Source: Chrysopilus asiliformis
Lineage: Eukaryota > Arthropoda > Insecta > Diptera > Rhagionidae
Reading direction: 5' to 3'
Assembly (NCBI GenBank): GCA_964034945.1
Contig: OZ035962.1
Span: forward strand, 82,977,942-83,041,941
DNA length: 64,000 bases
Below are positions 28,917 through 42,200 of the stretch, in pieces; positions within the stretch are counted from its first letter, which is position 1, and each line of letters starts with the position of its first letter. The notes under the pieces are model-generated. The model did no database searches. It was not told where the DNA came from and worked only from the letters and a program-made list of their open reading frames with translations. The position numbers and the translations under genes were made by a program.

Positions 28917-30486
28917 ATTTGTTTTTAAACTTTCGCGGTTAATATTCATACTGAATCTTTTTAATTAAAATCGGTTATTTACCGCGTGAAAATTTTAATT
29001 CAAAATATATATTTTGAATACTGACCTGACGTTTCGGACAAAACTATGTTGTCCATGGTCACAGGCGGGACTGACGTCTCAGTTGCTCAGCTTTGAACTT
29101 GACCGCAAATTGTAACGGTGATGTTGAATTTTATTTGTTTGTTGGGAACAAACAACACTAACGGTGTCAGGGACTGAGTTATGTGGTTTTAACAAACGCA
29201 ACACAGGATTCCAAGAGCTGGACAATTTGAAACTATCATCTCTATTAAATGTTGACCGGCGTTTGATTTCGATAGCTTCACGAACGAGACGTGGATGATA
29301 GCGGACCTCTGTCGCCAAAATACGCGCCTTGTCGAAACGTATCCAATGATTCTCACTATCATCCATTAGATGCTCAAATATAACTGAATTTTCCACTTTT
29401 TTGTTTTTAACAGCTGAAAGGTGTTCTTTGAGTCTTACTGAAATGTTTCGTCTGGTTTGTCCAACATAGGATTTTCCGCAGCTGCAAGGTACTTCGTAGA
29501 CGCCACAATTTTCCAGGGGCGTTTGATCTTTTGGTGATCTAAGGTATCCCCTAACCTTTTTTGGTGGTAAGTAGATCACTTTAATATCATGACGTTTGAG
29601 TATCTTGCTGATTCGGTTTGACACACCACTCATATATGGAAGAAAAGCTAGTTTTTTGGTTACGTCAGTCTGTGTCGTGACGCTATTGTCTGCTGGTGGT
29701 TTAAATTTGCGCATTCTTTTATTGTAACCATTCCTGGCCAGCACTCCATCGATATATTCATTTAGATGTTGCTGGTGACCAGCTAGCTTTTCTTCCATAT
29801 ATGAGTGGTGTGTCAAACCGAATCAGCAAGATACTCAAACGTCATGATATTAAAGTGATCTACTTACCACCAAAAAAGGTTAGGGGATACCTTAGATCAC
29901 CAAAAGATCAAACGCCCCTGGAAAATTGTGGCGTCTACGAAGTACCTTGCAGCTGCGGAAAATCCTATGTTGGACAAACCAGACGAAACATTTCAGTAAG
30001 ACTCAAAGAACACCTTTCAGCTGTTAAAAACAAAAAGGTGGAAAATTCAGCTATATTTGAGCATCTAATGGATGATAGTGAGAATCATTGGATACGTTTC
30101 GACAAGGCGCGTATTTTGGCGACAGAGGTCCGCTATCATCCACGTCTCATTCGTGAAGCTATCGAAATCAAACGCCGGTCAACATTTAATAGAGATGATA
30201 GTTTCAAATTGTCCAGCTCTTGGAATCCTGTGTTGCGTTTGTTAAAACCACATAACTCAGTCCCTGACACCGTTAGTGTTGTTTGTTCCCAACAAACAAA
30301 TAAAATTCAACATCACCGTTACAATTTGCGGTCAAGTTCAAAGCTGAGCAACTGAGACGTCAGTCCCGCCTGTGACCATGGACAACATAGTTTTGTCCGA
30401 AACGTCAGGTCAGTATTCAAAATATATATTTTGAATTAAAATTTTCACGCGGTAAATAACCGATTTTAATTAAAAAGATTCAGTAT
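28917..30486. mobile_element. Penelope-like retroelement fragments in a head-to-head inverted repeat
   Basis: Two copies of a GIY-YIG endonuclease C-terminus lie in opposite orientation. The minus frame at 29079-29816 starts upstream of the repeat; the plus frame runs 29801-30355. Both contain GVYEVPCSCGKSYVGQT (the GIY...YVG core with the CxC of Penelope-type endonucleases), RRNISVRLKEHL and an EAIEIKRRS helix. The arms 28948-29651 and 29783-30486 are both 704 bp and nearly identical (for example Val/Ala and Val/Ile swaps). The 131-bp spacer is coding sequence of the left copy only. A 31-bp tail (28917-28947) precedes the left arm, and a 12-bp direct duplication AACAGTAATTTT (28905-28916, 30487-30498) bounds the whole. 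The reverse transcriptase is absent, so it cannot move by itself. Confidence 0.9.
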
Positions 30487-30498
30487 AACAGTAATTTT

Positions 30499-32225
30499 GT
30501 TCACGATCCGAAGCATTGTTCTCAAAGCGAGGGATTCTTCAGGCTCAAAAGCAGTTCACAGATCGAGGTTTCGTTGTATTTTTATGCGATTTCCCGAGAA
30601 AATCGCCCGTATTACGATCGTCGTGTCGTTTTCTACATGAGGCGTTTTACATGTTGGTAGAAAAACACTAACAACAACACGGGAAACGACTCTTGTGGAA
30701 AATGACACGATATTCGCAATACGGAGGATTGTTATAGAAGCTTTTCACAAAAAAAAAATTAAATTTGAAAATCCAAGATTGTGCTCTCCTACAGAGACCC
30801 TACAGAGAATTAAAACATTGTTGGAAATTGACAAGGGCGGACATCCTAGGCGCAAACTATTGACAGATTAATTTGTTTTTAAAAATATTTTATTTATTAA
30901 CTATCAATGAATGTTAAATGATAGCTTATTGTTTAATTTATTTTTGGTTTGTTTTAAGAAAGTGGTTCTTGTTTTTATAATTTATTAGAGTTTTATCATG
31001 TAAGTAACAGTTTTTTTTTAGTTTTTGTATTTATTTTACAAAGCGCAGTGGTTATAGAGAAAAATCCTGAAGAAGCCTGACGATACCAAGCGAAATGTTG
31101 GGGCAGAAAATAAAAATTGCCAATGACTTTCAATTAATGTGACCGAAAAACCCTAGAAAATTGAAAAAAGAAACTGTCTATGAAGTTCTTGCTGTATCTT
31201 TTGAACCCCTGAACGGTGACGATTGAAACAAATTGCGTTGGCCATACTGATCGCAGTAATTGCCCTCCCATCAGATCGTAAACCAGTTAACAGATTTTTA
31301 TGGGATATTCATCATTAGAGGATATAAACTTAAAATAAATAAACCACCTTTCTGTCCTCTGATTTGCTATATATTAAACAAGAGAAATACTAGCACATGA
31401 ATAGTCCAAGAGGTAAACTTTTGATTTCAGCACTCGAAATTGAAAAAAAAAATGATTTAAAAAATACAAATAAAGTATTTTGAGATTTTTTCGAAAGCGG
31501 TGTCGTATCGAAAAATTCCGTACGTCAAAATTCAATTGAACCACTCCTCCCCTCGCTCACACAAATGGAAAAATGATTTTAAAACTCTGTCTGTTCTTAT
31601 ATTGAGTATTTGACGATCTTCCCCTGGGATTTGCACCTTTTCTTATCTTTAAATTCCGTGCTATTACTTTGTTATACAAAGCATAATATAGTATTACATA
31701 TTCTTGAAAAATTTCAACCTCTCAATTTTTCCTAAAAAACATTTCCCGAACATTCTTGAAACGGCTGGAGCATTATTACAAAAATGTCTTTTTGTGTACA
31801 GGATTTCTCAAACACTTTTAGAGCTAGAGCCATGAAATTTCGCAGGAATGTTTGGTCAACTTTTGGTGGAAGTCCGTTAATCGGAATTTACTTCGATGAA
31901 AAAAACAATTAAAGGAGGAATAAAATATATTAAAATTTTCTACATTTTTACCTTTCTTCGTACATCGATAGCTTTTACCGTTATCGATATTTCAGATTTC
32001 GTAAAAAAATCATATTTTAATCGTCGGGTTATAAATTCCGTAGCAACATAGATTTTGTATAAGAAATTCGTGTGCTGTTCACGTCAGATATTTTTCAGAA
32101 ATGGAAACGAACGAATTTATTGAACATCTTGGTAAAAAATGAAAAAAAAATCATGTATTAAAACACTATTACGATTCAGTTTGTATTTAAAAAATTTATT
32201 ATATATTCCACTATGTATGAAAATC
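30499..32225. other. Spacer between PFKFB and eIF2 alpha (convergent)
   Basis: Contains the palindromic repeat copy at about 30597-30728 and a copy of the dispersed family at 31660-32100. A minus-strand AATAAA (TTTATT at 32195-32200) lies 26 bp after the eIF2 alpha stop. No gene was recognised. Confidence 0.5.
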
Positions 32226-33614
<1,389 letters not shown>

Positions 33615-34096
33615 TTCTGACGAAATAGAAATCGGAAGAAATTAGAAAATGTGGCAAAATGTCATTAGGATGTCGAAGCTGACTCCCTCTTTCTATATTA
33701 TTGCATCGCTCTCACACTAGTCATGTTGTTGTTGGACTTGCGTAAAATCAGTGACAAGCGATTGACTGGTGCGCAGGGCAACAACAATACCATTAGCGCG
33801 AAGGCGATGGCATGAAACAAAAAGCTTTTGTGAAGCAATTTGTCTACGAAAAACAGTAGGAATATGTGGATATTTTCTACATTTTTCACTAACTTACCAC
33901 TCTATGGATATTCCCTTATGTTATCTACGGTTCACAGACAATTTTTGGCTTCGAAAAACGCGAAATTTCGGATATTAAAATTAAACCTGACACGCGCCCG
34001 GCGAATAAACTTAGCGAATAAGCAAACGCATGTTTAGTACTATTAAAAGTACTAAATTCGTACACTTAGTTGCAGGTTCCAGCACGACCGCAAACT

Positions 34097-34294
34097 ATGG
34101 CGCCACTATCTTTGCGATTTAAGTTTCTCCGCAGCGCAGTACAGTCCCGAAGAAAGTTCTTACAAGATATTTTGATGAACACCAAGAAATCGTGTTCGGT
34201 ACCATTTAACGGCACTTTCTCAACCTATTCGGACCCATTTTTCCGCGATTTTTACTGGAAAACTTCTTCGGAAAACTCGACGACTGAAAACTGA
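34097..34294 (+). CDS. Possible small ORF, 65 codons, divergent from eIF2 alpha
   Basis: ATG at 34097 in the context CTATGGCG begins MAPLSLRFKFLRSAVQSRRK and ends SSENSTTEN. A basic, Arg/Leu-rich N-terminus could act as a mitochondrial targeting peptide, and GC content is higher than the flanks. A possible acceptor (TTGCAG) precedes it by about 25 bp. No family was recognised, and it may be noncoding. Confidence 0.3.
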   Translation: MAPLSLRFKFLRSAVQSRRKFLQDILMNTKKSCSVPFNGTFSTYSDPFFRDFYWKTSSENSTTEN

Positions 34295-35320
34295 TTCTTT
34301 TATAAAATTAAAATGTAGTAGAAGTAATAGAGCTGTAATAGATTTTCGTTCTTCATAGATGATCCGAAAAGCTGTTTGAACTTTTACTCCGAAAAGTTCT
34401 AGCTTTGAAATCAGGAATATAGATGTCACTTTCACGTGGCCATATACCACAGAAATATATCCCATAGAATGCGCCTTACTTGAAAAGCCCGTATAAAGAA
34501 ATGGGCCAAAAACACTAATGCTTTCTCTATTTTCATAAGCCTAAAATTTATTTGCATGCCATGGTGAAATGAATCCAGAATTGCCAACTTTGCTTTTATC
34601 AAGTTTCAAATTAAAAATGAATTTTAGCTTTTAAGTGAACTACAAACATTCTATATTCCAAAACGAAGCATGATATATTTATCTCCTTTCCCCATAATAA
34701 TATTTTGACATTTCAGTGGCCCATTTGAGATAGCAAAACACGATATCTATTCTAATTCCGATATCTGTGCCATATACTCACTGTAAACGAAAAACTAAAG
34801 TGCGTCATTAAGGTACCCTAATATAGCGGAAATATACAGTGATAGTGTAGAGATAATAGAAAATAAATGCAACATAGCGATTTTATATTGTAAGGTGTTG
34901 TAAATTGTGAATTATTGAATGATCTGACATTGAATTATTGAAATAGAGATTGTTTAAGAAATTGGAATAAAGACATTCATTTGTTGATTTAAATAAAAAC
35001 ATTTATTTGTGTCATATTCTGCAAATATCCAAACGAGTCCATCCGAGCCCGTTACAATATGTTTGTTTGTATGGTAAAATGATGAAAGGGTGGATCAATT
35101 CATTTTCAAAACTATACCTTGTAAAATTTCAGAACCCTGGAGGGTGGGGGAAAATAAGAGAACATAGGGAAAATAAATAGGATCTAATTTTGGTACGAAT
35201 ATGTCCCTTTTAACTTTTAAAAAATTAGTTTTCATATAAAAAATAAGTTGTCCTGACAGCATAAAACAATTCATTACAGCAAGCGTTTGACAAATATTAA
35301 AAAACAACACAGTCTGAGCA

Positions 35321-35413
35321 AATATTTCGTCTAAATTATGAAGAAATTGTGAATATTTCGTCTAAATTATGAAGAAATTGTGAATATTTCGTCTAAATTA
35401 TGAAGAAATTGTG
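35321..35413. repeat. Three tandem 31-bp repeats
   Basis: Three identical units of AATATTTCGTCTAAATTATG plus AAGAAATTGTG. Identity suggests recent duplication. No role is apparent. Confidence 0.95.
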
Positions 35414-36235
35414 AAGCTTTGTAAAACTTGCAGATTTTCCAAGCATATTTTTTTTAAACAGCATTTTACATCTACGCTTCTAAAATAAATAAGTGAAACA
35501 AACCAAGCTCTATTGAATTTTTTTTATTGTCTTAAACATCATACACATAACAAATTCTTAAAGCAGAATAATATTTAATTTTTGTAAATTTAATTAATAC
35601 ATCATCTCATCACGTCGTTCCAATTTTCTTCATTTCAGTAAGCTGTATAATCGCGAATTCTAATCATTTTTAGTAATTTTCTAAATGGTTTCTATAATTT
35701 ACGTTACGGTTACATAATAGTAATAAACATTTTATCTTTTATCAATTTATTTAATTTATTGTTATAGTTAAATGAGACTTTTCATGTCATTCGTCTCAGT
35801 AAAGTAAAAAAAATTCCCTAAACCAATTTTGATTTTTGTAATATTTTTATGAACAACGTCGTTTTAAGCGTAGTTTTGTTTAAAACTACTTAATATTTTT
35901 TTATATAGTAGATTTCTGGTCAAATGTCCATTGACACACATAAATTTCATTAGTTATAGCTTTGTTTTGTCTTAAAATTTTTATAAAAATAAAATATTGG
36001 TTTTGTTATTTAAAATTCATCCAAAAATCTTGATCTCTTTCTTTCGTCTTCTCTCATTATCTGTTACTTTGTTTAGTTTTTAATACATAAAGGGTTTTTT
36101 GAAGCTTTTTTATATTTTTTCACATCAAAATTTTAGTTAAAAATGTAAATTGGACCCAAAATACTTATTACAATTATTATGTTTTCTTATTTTGTTAAAG
36201 CTTTAATAAACATCAGATTTTTTGTTGATTTCTTC

Positions 36236-39200
36236 TTATTTACTGTTGACTAAATTCAAAAATTCTTCTCTTGTTTTTGGATCATCTCGGAAAACGCCAA
36301 GCATTGTTGATGTTACCGTTTTGCTATTAATTTTTTGTACTCCTCTCATCACCATGCACATGTGTCTGTTAGGGAAATAAAAAAAATAATTTTATTGAAC
36401 AAAAAAAATTTAATTCATGTTTTAATTTAACATAAGATATTAGAAAATTTACAAAAAAAGTTCCATTTATTTGAGGGAGGGGAAGGGGTTGTTCGATTGG
36501 ATTTTTCGATATGAAAGGTTTATGTAAAATCATATTTTAAACATATTTTATGTTTATAAATTTTTCGATATGACTCATCGTTTTCGGGAAAAAACCATAA
36601 AAAAATATTTCATTTGGAATGGTAATAAACAGTAAAGAACATAAGCATTAAAGAACTTAACCTCACTTTTCACGAAAAATTTATTTTTGTAAAATTTCAA
36701 GCCTCTCGTCCTTCGAGAGTTATGTTGACCACAGGGCGCGTTTAGATCGAGCTAACTTGGCACTGCTAAACAGGAAAAGTATATTGCGAGGGCTATCAAT
36801 TTTTTGCATTTATGTGCAATTTTTGCAATCTATAGCATGAAAAGGGCACAGAGGATTAGAAAAAGCTGAAATAAAATCCACAGGGGCAAAAGGTAAGTTG
36901 AAAGTAAAAATTTAACTTACAAATAAGTTAATTTTGCAATTATATGTCAGTGCCAAGAGTTAGCAGTGGCAAAATACCTCTCCGAAGCCGGCAGGTATTG
37001 CTGAACTAGAACGCCTTTAAACCACGATTTTCAACCCTTCGCTTCTCGTATTTTCAGTGTTTTTTATTAACTTTACTATATTGATTATTGATTGCCTACT
37101 TTTAGGCATTTTTGTATATTTTTAAAACGCATTGACGCAGCCGAGGCATAGATGGGGCTGTTTGTATTTTGTAAACTTACGTGGCTTCAATAACGACAGC
37201 GACTCCTGCGGGTTGAACAGCTTGTGTTACTGCGACAGCGATTTGTTTAGAAAGTCGTTCCTGTACTTGAAGCCGTCGGGAGAAAATTTCAACGATTCTA
37301 AAAGGAAATAAAAATATATTAGTAATAGTAAGTTTTAGAACATTTGAAAATATAGTGTGTGATAAAAACATGCATTATGCTAAAATAGCAAAGGTAAACT
37401 AACAGCTTCTACTTTTAAGATTCTATGTGATTTAAATTATTCATTTTCTAATAATATTATTTCCATAAACCAAAATATTTTACTACAATTCAAATACTGG
37501 TTCAAAACTGTATTTTAGGGACTGCCCATAAAATATTTTACACTAATTTTTGTGTAAAAACCCATTCTCCCGTCTATGTCACGCATTTCTGCGATTTCAT
37601 GTCCAGTCGAGACCGCTTTAAGGAAGATCTCCATTACCATGACTTCGGCAAATGCAAAAAATAGAGACACATTTATGTGAAGATACGTTGACGAGAAAGG
37701 GAGATAAGAATCAACTGCAAAAATTTGTCGGCAACTGCAAGAATAATTTCCCCTGTTTTTTTATGGCGATTTTATGGCGATTTCTACTACAATCACACAT
37801 TGTCCCTGTAAGTGAATAGTAAGCACGGACACATTCAAACTGTTATTATAGCGTGATGTCATTTTAAAAGCTTTTTCTCCTTCGCATGCATAGTCAAAAG
37901 CTTTGTTACCATGCCAATTTGAACATTATATTCATAGCATAAGGTTTGATATGATTGCTATAAAATTGTAAAACTGGAAGGGATGGCGTTTAACTTGTAT
38001 TCAGTTATTCCTCTTTAGATCTATATAAGTCTATCTTGCTCTAGTTTTCTGCATTTTTTTGCAGTTACAGAAGTCATGGTAATGGAGATCCTCCTTAAGA
38101 GAACATCAATCGGGCTCGGAAAATTTGTGCTGCTAAGCGGGATGTTATGTTCTCTTATCTGGTTTTTGATCAAAGCAACATCGTAATGCAAGTTTTTAAA
38201 TAAATGAACATATTTTGAAGTAAAAACGTAAATAAAATTTCTTTTCCATAGTTAAAACATTGCTTAATCCACCTGCGATCAAATGATATCATTCTGACAT
38301 AGTTTACACTTGAAATTTATTCCTATCCTCGTAAGCGGTTTGTTTTCTTATCCGCTAAGCGGATAATTCTTAGTACATATCTAGCGAAAAAGGCCAAGGG
38401 TTTTTGGATTGTGTGTTCTTAAGCAGTTTGTGCTGCTAAGCGGGTTTCCCTTAAACGGTCTCGACTGTATGTGATTTATTGCTGCAATCACAATATTGCA
38501 GAAAGTGTAATGACTTCTATGGGCAGTGCCTAAAAGGTGTGAAAAGCATTATAACTTTTTATGAGTTGATAAAAAAATTTGGGGTTTTTTTCAATTAAAG
38601 ACATTGTTAAAATTGGGGAATATCTAAAAAGAATTAATTTTTTAAATTACCTATAACAAAATTCATAAAATTCCATTCCTGATTGACTTTTTTTTATTGA
38701 ATTTGCACAAAAATTAATTTGAAAAACAGTATTTACATTCAAATATAATTGAAAAGTTGAAAAAAAAAATATTTGTATTTACCTTGCCAATTTGCTCAGT
38801 CCAAGAATTTTGTTGCATGGAAGATATCCTATTGAGACTTTACCGTAGAATGGTACCAAGTGGTGTTCGCACATTGAGAACATTTCAATATCCTTAACGA
38901 CAACCATTTCATCGTGATCTTCATCAAAAATAGCCCCGTTCATAACCTCTGAAAGAGATAAAAAAACAAAATTAGAACAATGGATTTTTTGAATATATGA
39001 TTTTATACAAATTAGTGTGATTTTCCAAACATTCGACTTATTTTAGTAGTGATTCCGTAACAAAATCTTTATAAATATGTTAAAAAAAGGATTTTCATAC
39101 ATCCTTGATTATGGAGTTCATACATCTGCCGGACCGATTTCAATGATTATTTTCGAAAGCTACCATTGCTTCTAGAACTCTCAGAATCAAATTTAATCAT

Positions 39201-42200
39201 AATGGGAAGGGACAGTTTATGCAATTTTTTAGCATATTGACAGTATTACGTATGTCGACTGAATTCCACCATGGAGTTGAAACATCTTCAATCCATTTTC
39301 AATAACATACACTTTCACGAATTTATTCACAGGGGTGATGTCGAGCAGTATACTCGATGCAATGCCTGTGCAAATCTGTGGTCGCGAATTTATATCACTT
39401 TGCCAGTCTATTAATCTAATGTCTTTGGTATATACAAAATATTCGTAAAGATTCGGTTTAGGTACGATATTTTTCATTCGTTACTCCAAAGTTTGTGCGT
39501 GCAAGATGCAGTGGGAATGCCATTTGGTATCATTCCCACTAACTTTGGAGTAACAAATGAAAATACGTCACGTCTAATATGATAGACGAGTCCCCTAAAT
39601 TAATGACCACACAAACAAGCTCTCTTTTTGCGTGACAGAGCCGGTTAAAATTTCAGAGGACTTTGCCCCCCCCCCACCCGCTTTTCCCCACCACTTTCTA
39701 AAAAAATTATACAAATGCATTTCTATGTGCTCGGAAATTTGGAATGATCTATCAATTTTTGTTTGTGATTCGTATACACCAATTTGTTTGTGATTGGTAT
39801 AAATTGCGCGCAGGTTAATTTGAAAAAAATGCGCCGCAGGAGAAATTTTAATTAAAAAAATGCATTAGGAGCAGAAATTACAAAAATAAGTGCGCCGCAG
39901 ATGAAAATTTTTGAATGTCGAGGATTTTTTAAAAACCGCTTCTCCCAGCCCCACTGACTGCGGGCCTGATATCCTAGTCTTGTAATAAAGAGACTTTGGA
40001 ATTAATTTTACGGCTACAGTTTAACTTCACAGAAATCAAAATAAATAAATAAATTGTGAAGTTAATTTCGCGAAAAACAATAAGGCTATGTCGAAATACC
40101 GAGATTTCGTATTGCAGAAAGGACCAATTACTTCATAGTAAAATATAGACAATTTATAATCGATTTTATTCAATATTATCTTGAAATTTCCATTCTAAGG
40201 AAATCATTGCTTGAATTTAATTTGAATGTGATAAGGGACAAATTTCAAGATCCCAATGGACAATAGAACAGAAATCAGAAACTTTCTCTATTCACAATTC
40301 GTCAAGTGAATGATTTGCGAAGAGTGAACGAAAGTTAAATCGTTTCATAGAAGATTTAAAGTACAAAAGAAAATACTAAGATATAAAGTGACTGAATGGA
40401 AGGAAAAATGTCTTTTTGATCCTTTAAGTTTCAACTACTTAAGAAGGACGACTTTCCACGGTCGAATAGAAAAGGGAGGAATTGTGATGATAGTCATAAC
40501 GATAAATGGCAAGGAGAGTAAGTAAAGTTCTTTACGGAAAAAGGTTTTTCTTGTATTTAGAGTGTCTACGAAGCGATACGCATTCTTCTTTCACAAGAGA
40601 GTTGGATCCACCCACAGACTTCAGAGGTTTTCTTTAGTGGATGGAAAATTTCCACCTTCTCTGTGTCGTCGAGCAGGAAAAGCCTTATTTCATTCTGCAC
40701 GTGAACCTGTTGGTCGTTGATACATGATAAAGACGGCAAAGGGATCAGGGGCAGACTCAGAGGGGGAATAAATGGCGTCTATAAGGCGATTTTATTGTTC
40801 TATCAATTCTTTTTTTCATTTTTCACATATTTTTTGCTCGTGGTATTTTGGGGGGTGATCTGCGTGGGACAAGATTTTTGCTGGTTTAAACCATAAGCTG
40901 GAGAAAATTAACTAAATCATAGGTAAATCACGATTTCATTTGAAATTCTTTTCTAAATCGATGCTGGTGGGATAATTTTGATATTTTCTTTTTACTGAGG
41001 GAGAATAAAATAAATAAAGTGCACCACGATTTTATGTGGGAGGGGATAAGATAACAATTTTGTGGCTATACAGTTATGGTTTTTGTTTAGGATTAATTGA
41101 TACTTGTTATTAGTTTAAGTTTTATTCAGATATTATACATTAATGGTTGACAGTAGGAAATTTAATTTAAGTGTTTAGATCTTCAGATCTTTACAACTTT
41201 ATTTCATTTCAGTAGCATAGCAATTGAATGTTGAAAAATTATTATACAAATTCAAGGAAAAAATTGATACTTGTTATTAATTTACCAAACTTTTTTGTGA
41301 TGGGTGAAGGGGCGAAAAGCGTGGGAGGGGGTTTTTACGGGCGAAAATTTTCTGTTGATGACAAAAAATCTTACAAAAAAAAAACATGAAAGTCTTTAAC
41401 TTTTAACAGGGAGAATATTTCACTGGGAAAAATTTTAATATTCGTATAAAAAGCAGGAATAATATTCAAAATTTTAATATCCGCCCGCGTGTTACTTTCC
41501 CTTGCTTAGGCAATGGAAAATGTGCAGTTTCAGATTTTTTAGACTATCGTCAGAGACATACACGTCCAATTTCAGATGATCAAATTTTAACTTAAAAAAT
41601 ATTTGATGGTGTCTTTTCATAACTTTTTCGAGCGCTACTTGTCTTTGATACGCCTCTGCCACCAATATTTGAAAAAGTGTTGAAACTCTTTCTAGTTTCT
41701 GAATTCTCAAGCCGAGCACAGGCGAGAATCCTTGTTTTCAACAATGTTGTCAACATGGTTGCCAGCTTTTGCCACAGACGAAACGAAATGTTGGCAACCA
41801 AGCAGTTAATATCACTTCCGAGGATGTGCCATCGGCTTCGGGTGAACGCCTAACTGATATTCATAATCAGGGTATTCACAGTCCTCTTTTAATTATCGGT
41901 AGTCGGTGTTTTCGGTAATATTAAAAGACTGAAAATATTCTGCTGTGAACATCCCACAGCACAGATTTGAGAACAGCGCTTTTATTGGATACGTGACCAA
42001 ATCATGAACTGCGAATTTGATTGTAAAATATGTCACATACCTTTAAATCCATGTTTGATGTATTCTTTTGAATTTCTATTGTCGCAACGGCTATCAAAAT
42101 TGAAAAAAATTGCAGTCCGATGAGATAACCGGCGAGAAAATTTGACAACTAAAAACATTACTAGCGCCACTCGCGGTTGATTGTTGATACTGAATAACCG

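Larger units (their letters stand above)
33615..36235. other. Spacer between eIF2 alpha and the Punch 3' end
   Basis: Holds the eIF2 alpha promoter, a possible small ORF (34097-34294), three tandem 31-bp repeats (35321-35413) and otherwise very AT-rich DNA that should include the Punch 3' UTR. Confidence 0.5.

Noticed and set aside
39229..39477. 82-codon minus frame ([18 protein letters not shown]...)
   Set aside because: Looks somewhat protein-like but could not be tied to a family, and it lies beside a palindromic repeat; left as unassigned intron sequence.
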